64,000 bases of DNA from Roseivirga sp. UBA6061 (GCA_002427745.1 DIYF01000014.1:62001-126000), one strand, 5' to 3'. Numbered from the stretch's first letter, positions 43,293 to 52,561 are shown. Program-made: numbers and translations. Notes: generated by a model not told the origin, from the letters alone.

Positions 43293-43309
43293 TTTAACAT
43301 AGTGTTAAA
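43293..43309. promoter_or_regulatory. 17-bp perfect inverted repeat upstream of the ABC permease gene
   Basis: TTTAACA at 43293-43299 and TGTTAAA at 43303-43309 are exact mirror images with a TAG centre. The site ends 9 bp before the permease ATG (43319) and lies between the divergent ppk1 and permease genes. The form fits an operator for a dimeric regulator. Confidence 0.5.
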
Positions 43310-43318
43310 TCAGTCCAA

Positions 43319-45718
43319 ATGTTAAAGAGTTATCTCAAAATCGCAGTCAGAGGTATTTTCAGGAATCCGGGATATGCCGCTATCAACATCTTTGGTCTGA
43401 GCATTGGCATTACCTGCTTTCTGCTGATTTTCCTGGTGGTGCGGTATGAGCTCAGCTTTGACAAGTTTCACAGGCATGCTGACAGGATTTTCAGGGTGGA
43501 TAATGCCTTGCACCTGAGCAGCGGGATTTACAAATACCCCAACGGGCCTGCAGGGGTGGGACCTTCTATGTATACGGAAATTCCTGAGGTAACCGGGTTT
43601 ACCCGTCTGGGGGGCGGAGGACAACAGGCGGTTTTTGAAGTAGGTACAGAGCTCTTCAGAGAAACAGACCTCTTTTATGCTGATTCTTCATTCTTTGAGT
43701 TTTTTGACTTTGAACTGCTGTCGGGAAATAAAAGGGAGGTGCTGAAAGAACCACTGATGGCAGTTTTGAGTGAGAAAGCGGCAGTGCGCTATTTCGGCAA
43801 AACGGATGCGGTAGGGGAGGTGCTCTTACTAAAGGGCAATCAGGAGCAGCGCTTTCAGGTCAGTGGTATCATGAAAGATCTGCCGGCCAATTCTCATATA
43901 CAATGTGAGATGCTTTTGTCTAACGAAACACTCAGAAGTAACGGGGCAAGTCTTGATAGCTGGAATGCAGGGGGCAGCTATACCTACATCAAGTTGAATG
44001 ACAGGGGGGCTGTGGCTGAGGTGACCGACAAAATGATGGAGCTCCGCGATAAGTATGTTGAGGAGAAGAATCGCGTGACGGTAAACCCGAGTATGATTGC
44101 CCTGACGGATATCCACCTGCATTCCAACCTGAGAAATGAAATTGTACCCAATGGCAACATTGATATTGTCTATGTCTTTTCCGCCATTGCCATATTCATT
44201 CTGCTTATCGCAGCGATCAATTATATGAACCTGGCCACAGCGCGTTCAGCCAGGAGAGCCAAAGAAGTGGGAATGCGCAAAGTACTGGGGGCTTATCGCA
44301 AACAGCTGGTAACCCAGTTCATGGGCGAGTCGCTAATGCTCGTGCTCGTTTCAGCGCTGCTTTCTTTTGCGATTGTGATGGCCAGCATGGGAGTAATGGC
44401 TGACTTTACAGGCAAAGCGCTGGAGCTGTCTATGCTCTTTGACCCTGTGTTGTTGTCGGTATTTGTAGGAGTGCTGCTGGTAATTGGCTTTGGAGCAGGA
44501 AGTTATCCCGCACTTTTTCTTTCATCTTTTAAGCCGGTGGTGGTTTTGAAGGGCAAGCTCAGTCCCGGTATGAACAGCTCCGGCATTTTGCGAAAAGGGC
44601 TTGTGGTATTTCAATTTGCCGTGTCTATCATGCTTATGATTGGTACCTATGCGGTCTATGATCAGCTCAACTTTATGAAAAACAAATCATTGGGTTTTCA
44701 AAAGGAGAATATGCTGGTGATTACCAATACCCAAAATGCGGTAACCCCACAGTTAAATGCCTTTAAAAATGAGCTGCTTAAAAGTACACAGATCGAATCC
44801 GTGACAGCTTCTTTCAGCAAGCCCGGAGGCCTGAGGCCTATCATCTTTATAAAATCTGAAACGGTCATTGATGATGAGGCCAACCTGAATCTGGCAGCTA
44901 TCAATATCGATTTTGATTACATGAGCACTTTTGGCATCAACATTCTTCTGGGGCGGGATTTCAATCGGTCAATACCGGTCGATTCCACACAGAGCATCAT
45001 GCTCAACGAACAGGCCGCCCGGGAGTTGAATATGCTCGAAGATCCTATTGGCAGAATCATCCAGATCAATATGGGAGGTAACTGGGTGGATAAAAAAATA
45101 ATAGGGCTGGTAGCTGATGTAAACTTCGAACCCCTCCAGCGGAAGACAGAATCTACCTTTTATGGTCCTATTTTCGGAGCTTACTCTTACTTATATGTCA
45201 GACTAAAACCTGGCGACCAGCGTCAGGCTATAGATTATATCAATACTACCTGGAATCAGTTTGCTCCACAACAGCCATTTGAGTATTCATTTCTCGACAG
45301 TGACCTGAATGAACTTTATGCTTCGGAAGAGCAGCTAAGCGAGGTGGTAATCTTTTTTGCCATACTGGCCATCCTGATTGCCTGTCTGGGGCTTTTCGGT
45401 CTGGCTTCATTTGCCACAGAACAGCGGATCAAAGAGATTGGAGTGCGCAAGGTACTGGGGGCTTCGGTAACGCAGGTGCTGCTCTTACTTTCCAAAGATT
45501 TTGTAGTGCTGATTCTGATCGCATTCGTGGTGGCAGCTCCCGTTTCTTATTATCTCACAGACTGGTGGCTTCAGGATTTTGCTTTCAAGGTAAACATGGG
45601 CTGGCTCACCTTCTTTTTAGCCGGAGTAATGGCTGTGATGATTGCATTAATTACCGTAGGTTACAAAGCAGTAAATGCCGCCAGGTCTAATCCGGTGAAA
45701 GCATTGAGATTTGAATGA
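43319..45718 (+). CDS. MacB/FtsX-type ABC transporter permease
   Basis: 799 residues. It holds two MacB_PCD-FtsX units in one chain, the usual layout in Bacteroidota. TM1 lies at about 21-43 (FGLSIGITCFLLIFLVVRY), a periplasmic domain follows, a TM block lies at about 280-450 (ATARSARRAKEVGMRKVLGA, the FtsX coupling motif), a second periplasmic domain follows, and the last TM block lies from about 675 (ATEQRIKEIGVRKVLGASVT). Such permeases act as mechanotransmitters for lipoproteins, peptides or antibiotics rather than as plain importers. The ATPase gene follows 146 bp downstream, so the two likely form one transporter. Confidence 0.93.
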   Translation: MLKSYLKIAVRGIFRNPGYAAINIFGLSIGITCFLLIFLVVRYELSFDKFHRHADRIFRVDNALHLSSGIYKYPNGPAGVGPSMYTEIPEVTGFTRLGGGGQQAVFEVGTELFRETDLFYADSSFFEFFDFELLSGNKREVLKEPLMAVLSEKAAVRYFGKTDAVGEVLLLKGNQEQRFQVSGIMKDLPANSHIQCEMLLSNETLRSNGASLDSWNAGGSYTYIKLNDRGAVAEVTDKMMELRDKYVEEKNRVTVNPSMIALTDIHLHSNLRNEIVPNGNIDIVYVFSAIAIFILLIAAINYMNLATARSARRAKEVGMRKVLGAYRKQLVTQFMGESLMLVLVSALLSFAIVMASMGVMADFTGKALELSMLFDPVLLSVFVGVLLVIGFGAGSYPALFLSSFKPVVVLKGKLSPGMNSSGILRKGLVVFQFAVSIMLMIGTYAVYDQLNFMKNKSLGFQKENMLVITNTQNAVTPQLNAFKNELLKSTQIESVTASFSKPGGLRPIIFIKSETVIDDEANLNLAAINIDFDYMSTFGINILLGRDFNRSIPVDSTQSIMLNEQAARELNMLEDPIGRIIQINMGGNWVDKKIIGLVADVNFEPLQRKTESTFYGPIFGAYSYLYVRLKPGDQRQAIDYINTTWNQFAPQQPFEYSFLDSDLNELYASEEQLSEVVIFFAILAILIACLGLFGLASFATEQRIKEIGVRKVLGASVTQVLLLLSKDFVVLILIAFVVAAPVSYYLTDWWLQDFAFKVNMGWLTFFLAGVMAVMIALITVGYKAVNAARSNPVKALRFE

Positions 45719-45864
45719 AAAATGCGTCTCATAATCGAACGATGGTGAACGAAACTGTACATTATTGGACAGGTAAATTTTGCTTAACTGCTTTGTATGA
45801 ATAAATTAGCTGTTGGCATATTAATTGGTAACTGCTAGCAGGTCAAAACATTAAATCAACTTTT

Positions 45865-46539
45865 ATGATTAAACTACGCGACATCGATAAGTACATCGAT
45901 TCTAAGTACCAGAGAACCTTCATTCTGAAAGGAATTGATCTGGATATTGAACAAGGAGAATTTGTGACGATTATGGGGCCTTCCGGGGCTGGTAAGTCGA
46001 CACTTATGAATATAATCGGGATGCTCGATGAGCCTTCCCAGGGAGAATTCTACTTTTTTGATGAGCCTATTCACCGAATGAAAGAGCGTAAGCGCTCTGA
46101 GCTTCATAAGCATCACATTGGGTTTGTCTTTCAGGCATACCACCTTATCGATGAGCTTACGGTTTATGAAAACATCGAAACACCACTGCTTTACAAAGGC
46201 GTGAAGTCTTCCGAGCGAAAAAGTATGGTGGCTGAGATGCTCGATCGCTTCCAGATGGTGGCGAAGAAAGACTTGTTTCCGGAGCAGCTTTCCGGGGGTC
46301 AGCAGCAGCTGGTAGGAGTTGCCAGGGCACTGATTGGTCAGCCGAAGCTCTTACTGGCAGATGAGCCTACAGGTAATCTTCACTCCGATCAGGCTGAGGA
46401 GATTATGAAGCTCTTCCAAAAGCTGAATGAAGAAGGTATGACAATTCTTCAGGTAACACACTCTAAGGAGAATGCCGCCTATGGTAATCGTACCATCAAC
46501 CTTGTGGATGGAGCAGTAGATACTGACGACAGGCACTGA
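45865..46539 (+). CDS. ABC transporter ATP-binding protein (LolD/MacB type)
   Basis: 224 residues. Walker A GPSGAGKST at 38-46, Q loop in GFVFQAYHLIDELTV, signature LSGGQ at 142-146, Walker B LLLADEPTGNLHSDQ and the H loop VTHSKENA are all present, so it should hydrolyse ATP. After the signature, the usual QQQRVAIARAL reads QQQLVGVARAL, a small change (R to L, AI to GV). It is probably the ATPase of the permease encoded upstream. Confidence 0.93.
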   Translation: MIKLRDIDKYIDSKYQRTFILKGIDLDIEQGEFVTIMGPSGAGKSTLMNIIGMLDEPSQGEFYFFDEPIHRMKERKRSELHKHHIGFVFQAYHLIDELTVYENIETPLLYKGVKSSERKSMVAEMLDRFQMVAKKDLFPEQLSGGQQQLVGVARALIGQPKLLLADEPTGNLHSDQAEEIMKLFQKLNEEGMTILQVTHSKENAAYGNRTINLVDGAVDTDDRH

Positions 46540-46563
46540 CCTGACACTTATATAAGATACGTG

Positions 46564-46591
46564 AAGGTCATTCGAAAGGATGGCCTTTTTT
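46564..46591 (+). terminator. Terminator after the ABC ATPase gene
   Basis: AAGGTCATTC (46564-46573) pairs with GGATGGCCTT (46578-46587) through a GAAA tetraloop, using two G-U pairs, followed by a T run. It lies 24 bp after the ATPase stop. Confidence 0.8.
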
Positions 46592-46614
46592 GTTGAGCAG
46601 ACAATTGAAGAAAA

Positions 46615-46962
46615 ATGACAGAGCGAACAACCAGCTTGTACCGACCGGTAAACGACAAAGAGCTTGAGCTTATAGTGAGCTCCGGCTACAGGAGGTTTCC
46701 CCCAAGGCTGCCCGAGCAGCCCTTTTTCTACCCGGTAACGAACGAGGAGTATGCAACGCAAATTACAAGAGACTGGAATGTGCCTGCTTATGGTGTAGGC
46801 TATGTGCTGAAGTTTGAGGTTGATACGCAGTATCTGACCAGATTTGAGATCCGGAATGTGGGAGGTCCTGTCCACAATGAGCTTTGGGTACCTGCAGAGT
46901 TAATGGAAGAATTCAATGATCATATACAGGGTAAGATTGAAGTTACGGCTGAGTTCAGGTAG
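46615..46962 (+). CDS. ADP-ribosylation/crystallin J1-type small protein
   Basis: 115 residues with no signal peptide or TM helix. The pattern LYRPVNDKELELIVSSGYRR, FPPRLPEQPFFYPVTNEEYA, QITRDWN and GPVHNELWVPAELMEEFNDH matches small bacterial proteins often labelled ADP-ribosylation/crystallin J1. The label is historical and no enzymatic activity is established. It stands between two hairpin terminators, so it is its own transcript. Confidence 0.7.
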   Translation: MTERTTSLYRPVNDKELELIVSSGYRRFPPRLPEQPFFYPVTNEEYATQITRDWNVPAYGVGYVLKFEVDTQYLTRFEIRNVGGPVHNELWVPAELMEEFNDHIQGKIEVTAEFR

Positions 46963-46974
46963 AAAGCCAGATCG

Positions 46975-47016
46975 AAAAGAAAGGCCATCTTCAATTTTGA
47001 AGATGGCCTTTCTTTT
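46975..47016. terminator. Bidirectional terminator with 20-bp perfect arms
   Basis: The arms 46975-46994 and 46997-47016 are perfectly complementary over 20 bp with a 2-nt centre. The GC core is AAGGCCATCTTC. A and T tracts form the outer parts, so it can work in both directions between the convergent small gene and the FKBP gene. Confidence 0.88.
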
Positions 47017-47033
47017 AAGAGGTGAGAGTACTC

Positions 47034-47723
47034 TTATTTGTAAGAGATCAATTCTACCTCAAATATCAATGTAGCATTGGGGGGTATTACACTACCGGCA
47101 CCCTGTGCTCCGTATGCCAGGTTTGAAGGAATATACAATTCGATCTTACCTCCAGGTTTGATCAGTTGAACTCCCTCAGTCCAGCCCGGAATTACGCGGG
47201 TCAGTGGGAATTCGATTGGCTCACCACGCTCTACAGAGCTATCGAATACGGTACCGTCCAGAAGCTTTCCTGTATAGTGAACCGTCACGGTGTTATCAGC
47301 AGTAGGCGCTGTACCGGTGCCTTCCTGTATATGCTTGTACTGGAGGCCGCTCGGAGTAGTAACAACCCCTTCTTTGGTGGCATTTTCAGCCAGGAAAGCC
47401 TCGCCCTCTTCTGCATTTTTAACCAGTTGTCTTTCTCTTGTTTTGCGCTGATCTTCCGTAATGATTTCACGGCACTGCTGCAGGTCAAGTTGTGCTTCAC
47501 CCGCCAGAGCTTCTTTTACAGCTGCTGCTACTACATCAGGATCCAGCTCAGAAGTGTTGCTTTGCTTCAGCGATTCAGCAATCTGTACGCCCAGGGCATA
47601 GCTCACGCTATCCTGTGCTGTTTCCATTTTAGCAATTGGGGTGATTGAGTTGTCTTCACATCCGTAAGAAAGGGCCAGAATGGTCAATACCACGCAAGCC
47701 AATACAGTATTTCTTAATTTCAT
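47034..47723 (-). CDS. FKBP-type peptidyl-prolyl isomerase lipoprotein
   Basis: 229 residues. A lipoprotein signal peptide has Cys22 in [14 protein letters not shown]-terminal helical dimerisation region follows at about 35-120 ([18 protein letters not shown]). The C-terminal FKBP domain is at about 125-229 ([44 protein letters not shown] and TLIFEVELI). This is the Mip/FkpA layout of periplasmic or surface foldases. It is the last gene downstream of the carotenoid genes on the same strand, 59 bp from crtW, with no sign of functional linkage. Confidence 0.94.
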   Translation of the reverse strand: MKLRNTVLACVVLTILALSYGCEDNSITPIAKMETAQDSVSYALGVQIAESLKQSNTSELDPDVVAAAVKEALAGEAQLDLQQCREIITEDQRKTRERQLVKNAEEGEAFLAENATKEGVVTTPSGLQYKHIQEGTGTAPTADNTVTVHYTGKLLDGTVFDSSVERGEPIEFPLTRVIPGWTEGVQLIKPGGKIELYIPSNLAYGAQGAGSVIPPNATLIFEVELISYK

Positions 47724-47782
47724 CTTAGTCAGTTTTTAGAAGGCCGAAGTTAAAAATTATATGTCTGTTTCCTATACAGGTT

Positions 47783-48487
47783 TTATTCAGGGTAGCCCTT
47801 AAGCTGCTGCTCCTCTTTCTTTTTATAAAGCTGCCACCAGGGAGTGCCCGGTGAATCGTGGTGCTCGTAGTGATAACCGAAGAAATAGCAGGTAAGAAAT
47901 GCCCGGAGGTGGTTTTGGGCCTGACTCCGGGAAAAATGTCTGTTTTTGTCTGAGTGGTGTCCTTTATGCGGCAGGTATGTGCCAAAATAAAACAACTGAA
48001 AGGTGGCGAGCACTCCGGGCAGCATCCATAATAAAATCAGGTTTTCCACTGGAAAGACCAGCTTAAGCAGGTTGAAGGTGATGGCCATCAGTACTATTTG
48101 TTGCCAGGTGATGTACTGCTTCAGAAAACTGAAGTACCAGGCAAAGAAATTCCCCTCATGATAGTCCGGATCTTTTTCGGTAGCTACAAAACGATGATGT
48201 TCATGGTGTTTTGGGAAAAGTCTGTGGTAGAAGTTGTATGAGAACAGCAGCGCTGTAATATGGCCCAGGGCCGTATTCAGTTTTTTGTTGGCAGATACCG
48301 TACCGTGCATAGCATCGTGGGCAGTGATAAAAAGGCCCGTGTAGAGGTGAGTTTGTACCAGTATGAGCAGATAGAGCCATGGTGAGCGGTAATCCACTTC
48401 CAGGTTTAGCCCCGCAGCCAGTGTAGCAAACCATAATGCAATGATTACCAGGGCTATCAGCACTCCCGTATGTTGCCTGCTATGCAT
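47783..48487 (-). CDS. crtW: Beta-carotene ketolase (CrtW type)
   Basis: 234 residues, four or so TM helices and the di-iron His boxes of the CrtW/desaturase family: HDAMHG at 57-62, HHEHH at 94-98, FGTYLPH at 168-174 and HYEHHDSPGTPWW at 206-218. CrtW adds a keto group at C4 of the beta-ionone ring. The surrounding crtI, crtB and crtZ genes support this over a fatty-acid desaturase. It lies 21 bp downstream of ispH in the same direction. Confidence 0.9.
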   Translation of the reverse strand: MHSRQHTGVLIALVIIALWFATLAAGLNLEVDYRSPWLYLLILVQTHLYTGLFITAHDAMHGTVSANKKLNTALGHITALLFSYNFYHRLFPKHHEHHRFVATEKDPDYHEGNFFAWYFSFLKQYITWQQIVLMAITFNLLKLVFPVENLILLWMLPGVLATFQLFYFGTYLPHKGHHSDKNRHFSRSQAQNHLRAFLTCYFFGYHYEHHDSPGTPWWQLYKKKEEQQLKGYPE

Positions 48488-48508
48488 AGGCCAAAGTTCG
48501 GAAATTGA

Positions 48509-49354
48509 TCAGAGTTTTTCGAGATGCAGCTTTACATCTTCCATCAGCCACATAGGGGTGGAGGTCGCCCCGCAAATGCCTATACGCTCTCCTTTGGCAA
48601 ACCATTCGGCTTTTACGTCATCCAGAGAAGACACAAAATAGGTATGGGGGTTCTGTTCTTTACAGACATTGTAAAGTACCTTACCGTTAGATGATTTAGT
48701 ACCGCTCACAAAGATCACCTGGTCAAACTGGCGGGCAAAAAACCTCAGTTCTTTGTCACGGTTTGATACCTGCCTGCAAATGGTGTCATGTGTATTGACG
48801 GTAATCCCACGTTCTTCAAGTATCTGATTGATCTCATAGAACTTGTCCGTACTCTTGGTGGTCTGACTGTAGAGCGTGATGTTACGCGGCATGGTGTCGA
48901 GGTCCAGCTCTTCCAGGTCCTGAAATACAATCGCGTTGTTGTTGGTCTGGCCCAGTAGCCCCACTACTTCGGCATGCCCGTGCTTGCCATAAATATAAAT
49001 CTGCTCTTCCTTGTCGTAAGAATTTTTAATTCTGTTTTGAAGCTTCAGCACCACAGGACAGGACGCATCTATTAATTCCAGATTGTTTTGCAGGGCCAGT
49101 TCGTAGGTCGAGGGAGGCTCGCCATGCGCTCTGATCAAAACCTTGGCATTATAGATTGTTTTCAGATCGTTGTGATCAATGATCTCAAGGCCCTTGTTCT
49201 CAAGGCGTTTTACTTCCTCATCATTATGTACGATATCTCCAAGGCAGTACAGCTGGCCGTCTTCTTTCAGGATGTCCTCAGCCATTTCAATGGCATATAC
49301 CACACCGAAGCAAAACCCGGAATTGCGATCTATTTCTACGTGAAGGTCGAACAT
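48509..49354 (-). CDS. ispH: 4-hydroxy-3-methylbut-2-enyl diphosphate reductase (IspH)
   Basis: 281 residues. The three Fe-S cysteines are Cys15 (GFCFGV), Cys99 (DASCPVV) and Cys193 (DTICRQV). Substrate-site residues His44 (IVHN), His77 (AHG) and His127 (HAEV) and the loop TKSSNGKVLYNVC are present. It makes IPP and DMAPP as the last step of the MEP pathway. Its place inside the carotenoid cluster raises isoprenoid supply together with pigment synthesis. Confidence 0.97.
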   Translation of the reverse strand: MFDLHVEIDRNSGFCFGVVYAIEMAEDILKEDGQLYCLGDIVHNDEEVKRLENKGLEIIDHNDLKTIYNAKVLIRAHGEPPSTYELALQNNLELIDASCPVVLKLQNRIKNSYDKEEQIYIYGKHGHAEVVGLLGQTNNNAIVFQDLEELDLDTMPRNITLYSQTTKSTDKFYEINQILEERGITVNTHDTICRQVSNRDKELRFFARQFDQVIFVSGTKSSNGKVLYNVCKEQNPHTYFVSSLDDVKAEWFAKGERIGICGATSTPMWLMEDVKLHLEKL

Positions 49355-49443
49355 ACTCTTAAAAAACCTGTCAGGGCTTAATATGTTTGTGTTGGATAAA
49401 AAATTTTAAAAGAAATACGCGTAGTAACCCTGGTTTGGATTTC

Positions 49444-50280
49444 CTAGAGCACGTTTAATCTGGCCTGAAAGTAGGTAGAGAGCAAAATTCCCATCTTTCT
49501 GGCATCAGGAATGCGGATGCGCTCTTCTTTAATGCGTGAAGCAGGGCAGTTCTTGATTTTTCGGAAAAGCTTGAGGTAATAGCGATAAGCCAGGTAAACG
49601 CCCATCTTAGCCCCTGTAGGAAGTCGCATGATGCCTTCCAGTGCATCATCAAAGTCCTGTTGTATATCGGCTTCGATCTGCTCTTTGGCACTCTTGGAGA
49701 AATCATTGAAATCCACCCCCGGAAAGTAAACACGGCCCCGGTCTTCGTAGTCGCTTTTGATATCTCTTATGAAGTTGACCTTCTGAAAGGCAGAGCCCAG
49801 CTTTTTTGCTGCGGGAAGCAGCGAATCATAGAGTGCCTTATCACCTTCGCAAAACACACGCAGGCACATCAGCCCCACTACTTCTGCAGATCCGTAGATG
49901 TACTCATCATAACCCTCTTCGGTATAGTCCTGCTCTGTCAGGTCCAGCTCCATACTGTGCAGAAAGGAGTCAATCAACTCTTGTTCTATATGGTATTCAT
50001 TGACAATGGCCTGGAATGAATGAAGTACAGGGTTGAGGCTTACTCCGTCAGAAATGGCCTTGTAAGTGTCCTGTCTGAAGTTGTCCAGCAATTCCTTTTT
50101 GTCGAAATCATGAAATGTATCCACGATCTCATCGGCATAGCGCACAAAGCCATAAATGCTGTAAATAGGATAATGGAATCTCTTGTTCAGCGTCTTAATG
50201 CCCAGTGTAAACGAGGTGCTGTAGCGTTGGGTAATGAGCTTACTACATTCAAAAGTAGTCTGGTCGTACAATTCCATCAT
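49444..50280 (-). CDS. crtB: Phytoene synthase (CrtB)
   Basis: 278 residues of the squalene/phytoene synthase family. The first Asp-rich motif is YADEIVDTFHDFD and the second NFIRDIKSDYEDRGRVYFP; LMCLRVFCEGD and VYLAYRYYLKLF also fit. It joins two geranylgeranyl diphosphates head to head to phytoene, at the membrane surface. It lies 30 bp after crtI and 89 bp before ispH. Confidence 0.95.
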   Translation of the reverse strand: MMELYDQTTFECSKLITQRYSTSFTLGIKTLNKRFHYPIYSIYGFVRYADEIVDTFHDFDKKELLDNFRQDTYKAISDGVSLNPVLHSFQAIVNEYHIEQELIDSFLHSMELDLTEQDYTEEGYDEYIYGSAEVVGLMCLRVFCEGDKALYDSLLPAAKKLGSAFQKVNFIRDIKSDYEDRGRVYFPGVDFNDFSKSAKEQIEADIQQDFDDALEGIMRLPTGAKMGVYLAYRYYLKLFRKIKNCPASRIKEERIRIPDARKMGILLSTYFQARLNVL

Positions 50281-50310
50281 TTAAAGATAACTAATAAATA
50301 GCTGAGAGGT

Positions 50311-51786
50311 TTAACTGAAATCTTTTGCCACCTCATCGGCCACTACCTGACCGGAGATAAGGCTGGGGGGTACCCCCGGGCCCGGCACAGTCAATTGCCC
50401 TGTGTAATAGAGGTTAGAAAGCTTCTTATTCTTCAGTGCCGGCTTTAGAATGGCCGTTTGCGTCAGGGTATTCGCCAAACCATAAGCATTACCTTTAAAA
50501 GAGTGGTAGTCATCTTTAAAGTCCTGGTGGGCATAGGAGCGTTTATAGATCACGTGCTCTTTGATTGACTGTCCGGTGAGCTGCTCCAGCCGGTTCATCA
50601 CGAGTTTATAATAGTGCTCCCGGATGTCCTCTGTATCGTCAAGGTCTGGCGCTACAGGAATCAGGATGAACACATTTTCACAACCTTCAGGTGCTGAGTC
50701 AGAGTCGGTTTTAGACACCACAGAGACATAAAAGAGCGGATCTTCCGGCCATTGCGGATCAGTGTAAATGGTATGAGCGTGAGGCTTAAAGTCTGTGTCA
50801 AAGAAGAGGTTGTGGTGCAAAAGGCCCTCCAGCTTTTTATCAACACCGAGATAGTAGATGAGTGAGGAGGGGGCCATTACGCGTTTGTCCCAGTAGTCTT
50901 CAGAATAGTTTCTGTCTGCCGGGGCCAGCAGCTTTGATTCTATATGGTGGTAGTCGGCACCACCGATAACTACATCTGCCTGTAGCTCTCCCTGGCTGGT
51001 GGTAACGGAGGTGACCTTTCCATTGCTGCTGTTAATGCTCAGCACCTCGTGATTGGTGAGTATCTCAACTCCTTTTTCCTGAGCAAGCGCAGCCATACCT
51101 TCCACGATCTTATGCATGCCTCCCTTAGGGTACCAGGTACCCAGGGCCATATCAGCATAGTTCATCAGGCTGTAGAGGGCCGGGGTGTTTTCAGGAAGGG
51201 CTCCCAGAAAGAGTATCGGGAACTCCATGAGCTGAATCAGCTTTTCATTGCTGAAGAACTTGCGCACATGTTTGGCCATAGACTGGAATACATCCATGCG
51301 GATAACATCATACAGCAGTTTGGGGCTGGCAAATTCCATAAGCGACCTGCCGGGCTTATACACCAGTTTGTTGATACCTACCTCATATTTATAGGCTGCC
51401 TGGTCCAGAAATCTTTTAAGCTGTTCACCTGCTCCGGCTTCGTACTTTTCAAAGAGTGCTTCCAGCTGGGGCATCATGGCAGGAATGTCTACCTGCTCCT
51501 CGGGGCCATACACTACTTTATAAGAAGGGTCGAGTCTTTCCAGCTCGTAGTAATCCGACACCTCTTTACCAAACCTGTTGAAGTAGGCTTCGAAAACATC
51601 GGGCATCCAATACCAGCTGGGGCCCATATCAAAAGTAAAGCCCGAAGCACTGAACTTTCGGGCTCTTCCGCCAATACTGGCGTTTTTCTCTACTATTTTA
51701 ATCTGAAATCCTTTGTCTGCCAATGAAGTGGCCGCAGACAGGCCAGCAAAACCGGAACCAATTACCAGTACAGATCGCTTAGTCAT
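50311..51786 (-). CDS. crtI: Phytoene desaturase (CrtI)
   Basis: 491 residues. The N-terminal FAD-binding loop is VLVIGSGFAGLSAATSL, followed by IVEKNASIGGRARKFSASGF. The C-terminal signature is YYTGQLTVPGPGVPPSLISG, the bacterial phytoene dehydrogenase pattern. It desaturates phytoene to lycopene; a later 3,4-desaturation is also possible. Its start is 10 bp from the stop of the sigma factor gene, so sigma, crtI and crtB form one transcript. Confidence 0.96.
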   Translation of the reverse strand: MTKRSVLVIGSGFAGLSAATSLADKGFQIKIVEKNASIGGRARKFSASGFTFDMGPSWYWMPDVFEAYFNRFGKEVSDYYELERLDPSYKVVYGPEEQVDIPAMMPQLEALFEKYEAGAGEQLKRFLDQAAYKYEVGINKLVYKPGRSLMEFASPKLLYDVIRMDVFQSMAKHVRKFFSNEKLIQLMEFPILFLGALPENTPALYSLMNYADMALGTWYPKGGMHKIVEGMAALAQEKGVEILTNHEVLSINSSNGKVTSVTTSQGELQADVVIGGADYHHIESKLLAPADRNYSEDYWDKRVMAPSSLIYYLGVDKKLEGLLHHNLFFDTDFKPHAHTIYTDPQWPEDPLFYVSVVSKTDSDSAPEGCENVFILIPVAPDLDDTEDIREHYYKLVMNRLEQLTGQSIKEHVIYKRSYAHQDFKDDYHSFKGNAYGLANTLTQTAILKPALKNKKLSNLYYTGQLTVPGPGVPPSLISGQVVADEVAKDFS

Positions 51787-51796
51787 GAAGGCATAA

Positions 51797-52309
51797 CTAT
51801 GAGCGGGGGCTGTATGTTCTGAGTTTGTCTTTTAATTGTTTCCTGGCGATGTGAATTCTGTTTTTTACGGTACCGATTGGAATCTCCAGCCGGTCTGCAA
51901 TTTCATGATATTTGAATCCTCTGAAGTACATCATAAAAGGAGTCTTGTATACATCATGTAGTTCATCAATGGCACGATTAATATCGGTCAGAGCGAAATC
52001 GCCATAGGCCCTGTTCTCGATTTTCGTGTCACTGGAATTGATAAAATGTAGATTGTCGGTAGTGTCGATGAAGGTTCCTCTTCTCACCATACGTTGATAG
52101 TTGGTGATAAAAGTATTTTTCATAATAGTATATAACCATGCCTTCAGATTAGTACCATCAGAAAACTTGTCTTTATTCTTAAAGGCTTTCATCAGGGTTT
52201 CCTGAAGTAAATCGTTGGCCTCTTCCGAATCCTTGGTGAGCTTCAATGCAAATGGTTTAAGTGACTTAGTCATTTGCGAAATCGAGTAACTGAATTCCAA
52301 TGTTGTCAT
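51797..52309 (-). CDS. ECF-type RNA polymerase sigma factor of the carotenoid locus
   Basis: 170 residues. Region 2: LKLTKDSEEANDLLQETLMK and NLKAWLYTIMKNTFITNYQR. Region 4: IDELHDVYKTPFMMYFRGF then YHEIADRLEIPIGTVKNRI. No anti-sigma gene is adjacent, unlike the ECF factor at 9.5 kb. It is first in the crtI-crtB-ispH-crtW transcript and lies downstream of a 252-bp region full of TTAAACA boxes, so its level is probably set by the MerR regulator. It may autoregulate or drive other light-response genes. Confidence 0.92.
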   Translation of the reverse strand: MTTLEFSYSISQMTKSLKPFALKLTKDSEEANDLLQETLMKAFKNKDKFSDGTNLKAWLYTIMKNTFITNYQRMVRRGTFIDTTDNLHFINSSDTKIENRAYGDFALTDINRAIDELHDVYKTPFMMYFRGFKYHEIADRLEIPIGTVKNRIHIARKQLKDKLRTYSPRS

Positions 52310-52323
52310 CTTTCAGCGGTTTT

Positions 52324-52538
52324 GTTAAACAAATCTTGCGAAAGATTAAACAAAAGTCAAGCAATTTTTGTGGAAAGTTTATCACAAAAGGTTAAACAAA
52401 CTGTATCGAAAACGAAATTTTGTCTCTTTTGAGTTTGAAAAAGGCGGTTTTACGTTAAACAGAGCTATTTTAATGTATATACATGTATAAGATGCCGTTT
52501 AAATAATTTTCAGCTAAACCTGAGAATTGTTTAAACAA
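52324..52538 (-). promoter_or_regulatory. Array of five TTAAACA boxes between merR-type and sigma genes
   Basis: TTAAACA occurs at 52325, 52346, 52392, 52455 and 52531. Four have the form GTTAAACA or TTTAAACA with following A-rich bases. The first two are exactly 21 bp apart. The last is the centre of the perfect palindrome TTGTTTAAACAA (52527-52538). On the gene strand the box reads TGTTTAA. The region lies directly upstream of the sigma-crtI-crtB-ispH-crtW transcript and downstream of the B12-type MerR gene, so it is the best candidate for that regulator's operators. I see no exact TAnnTTTG element inside it. Confidence 0.6.
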
Positions 52539-52561
52539 CGTAAGACAAACCTGACAAAAAA

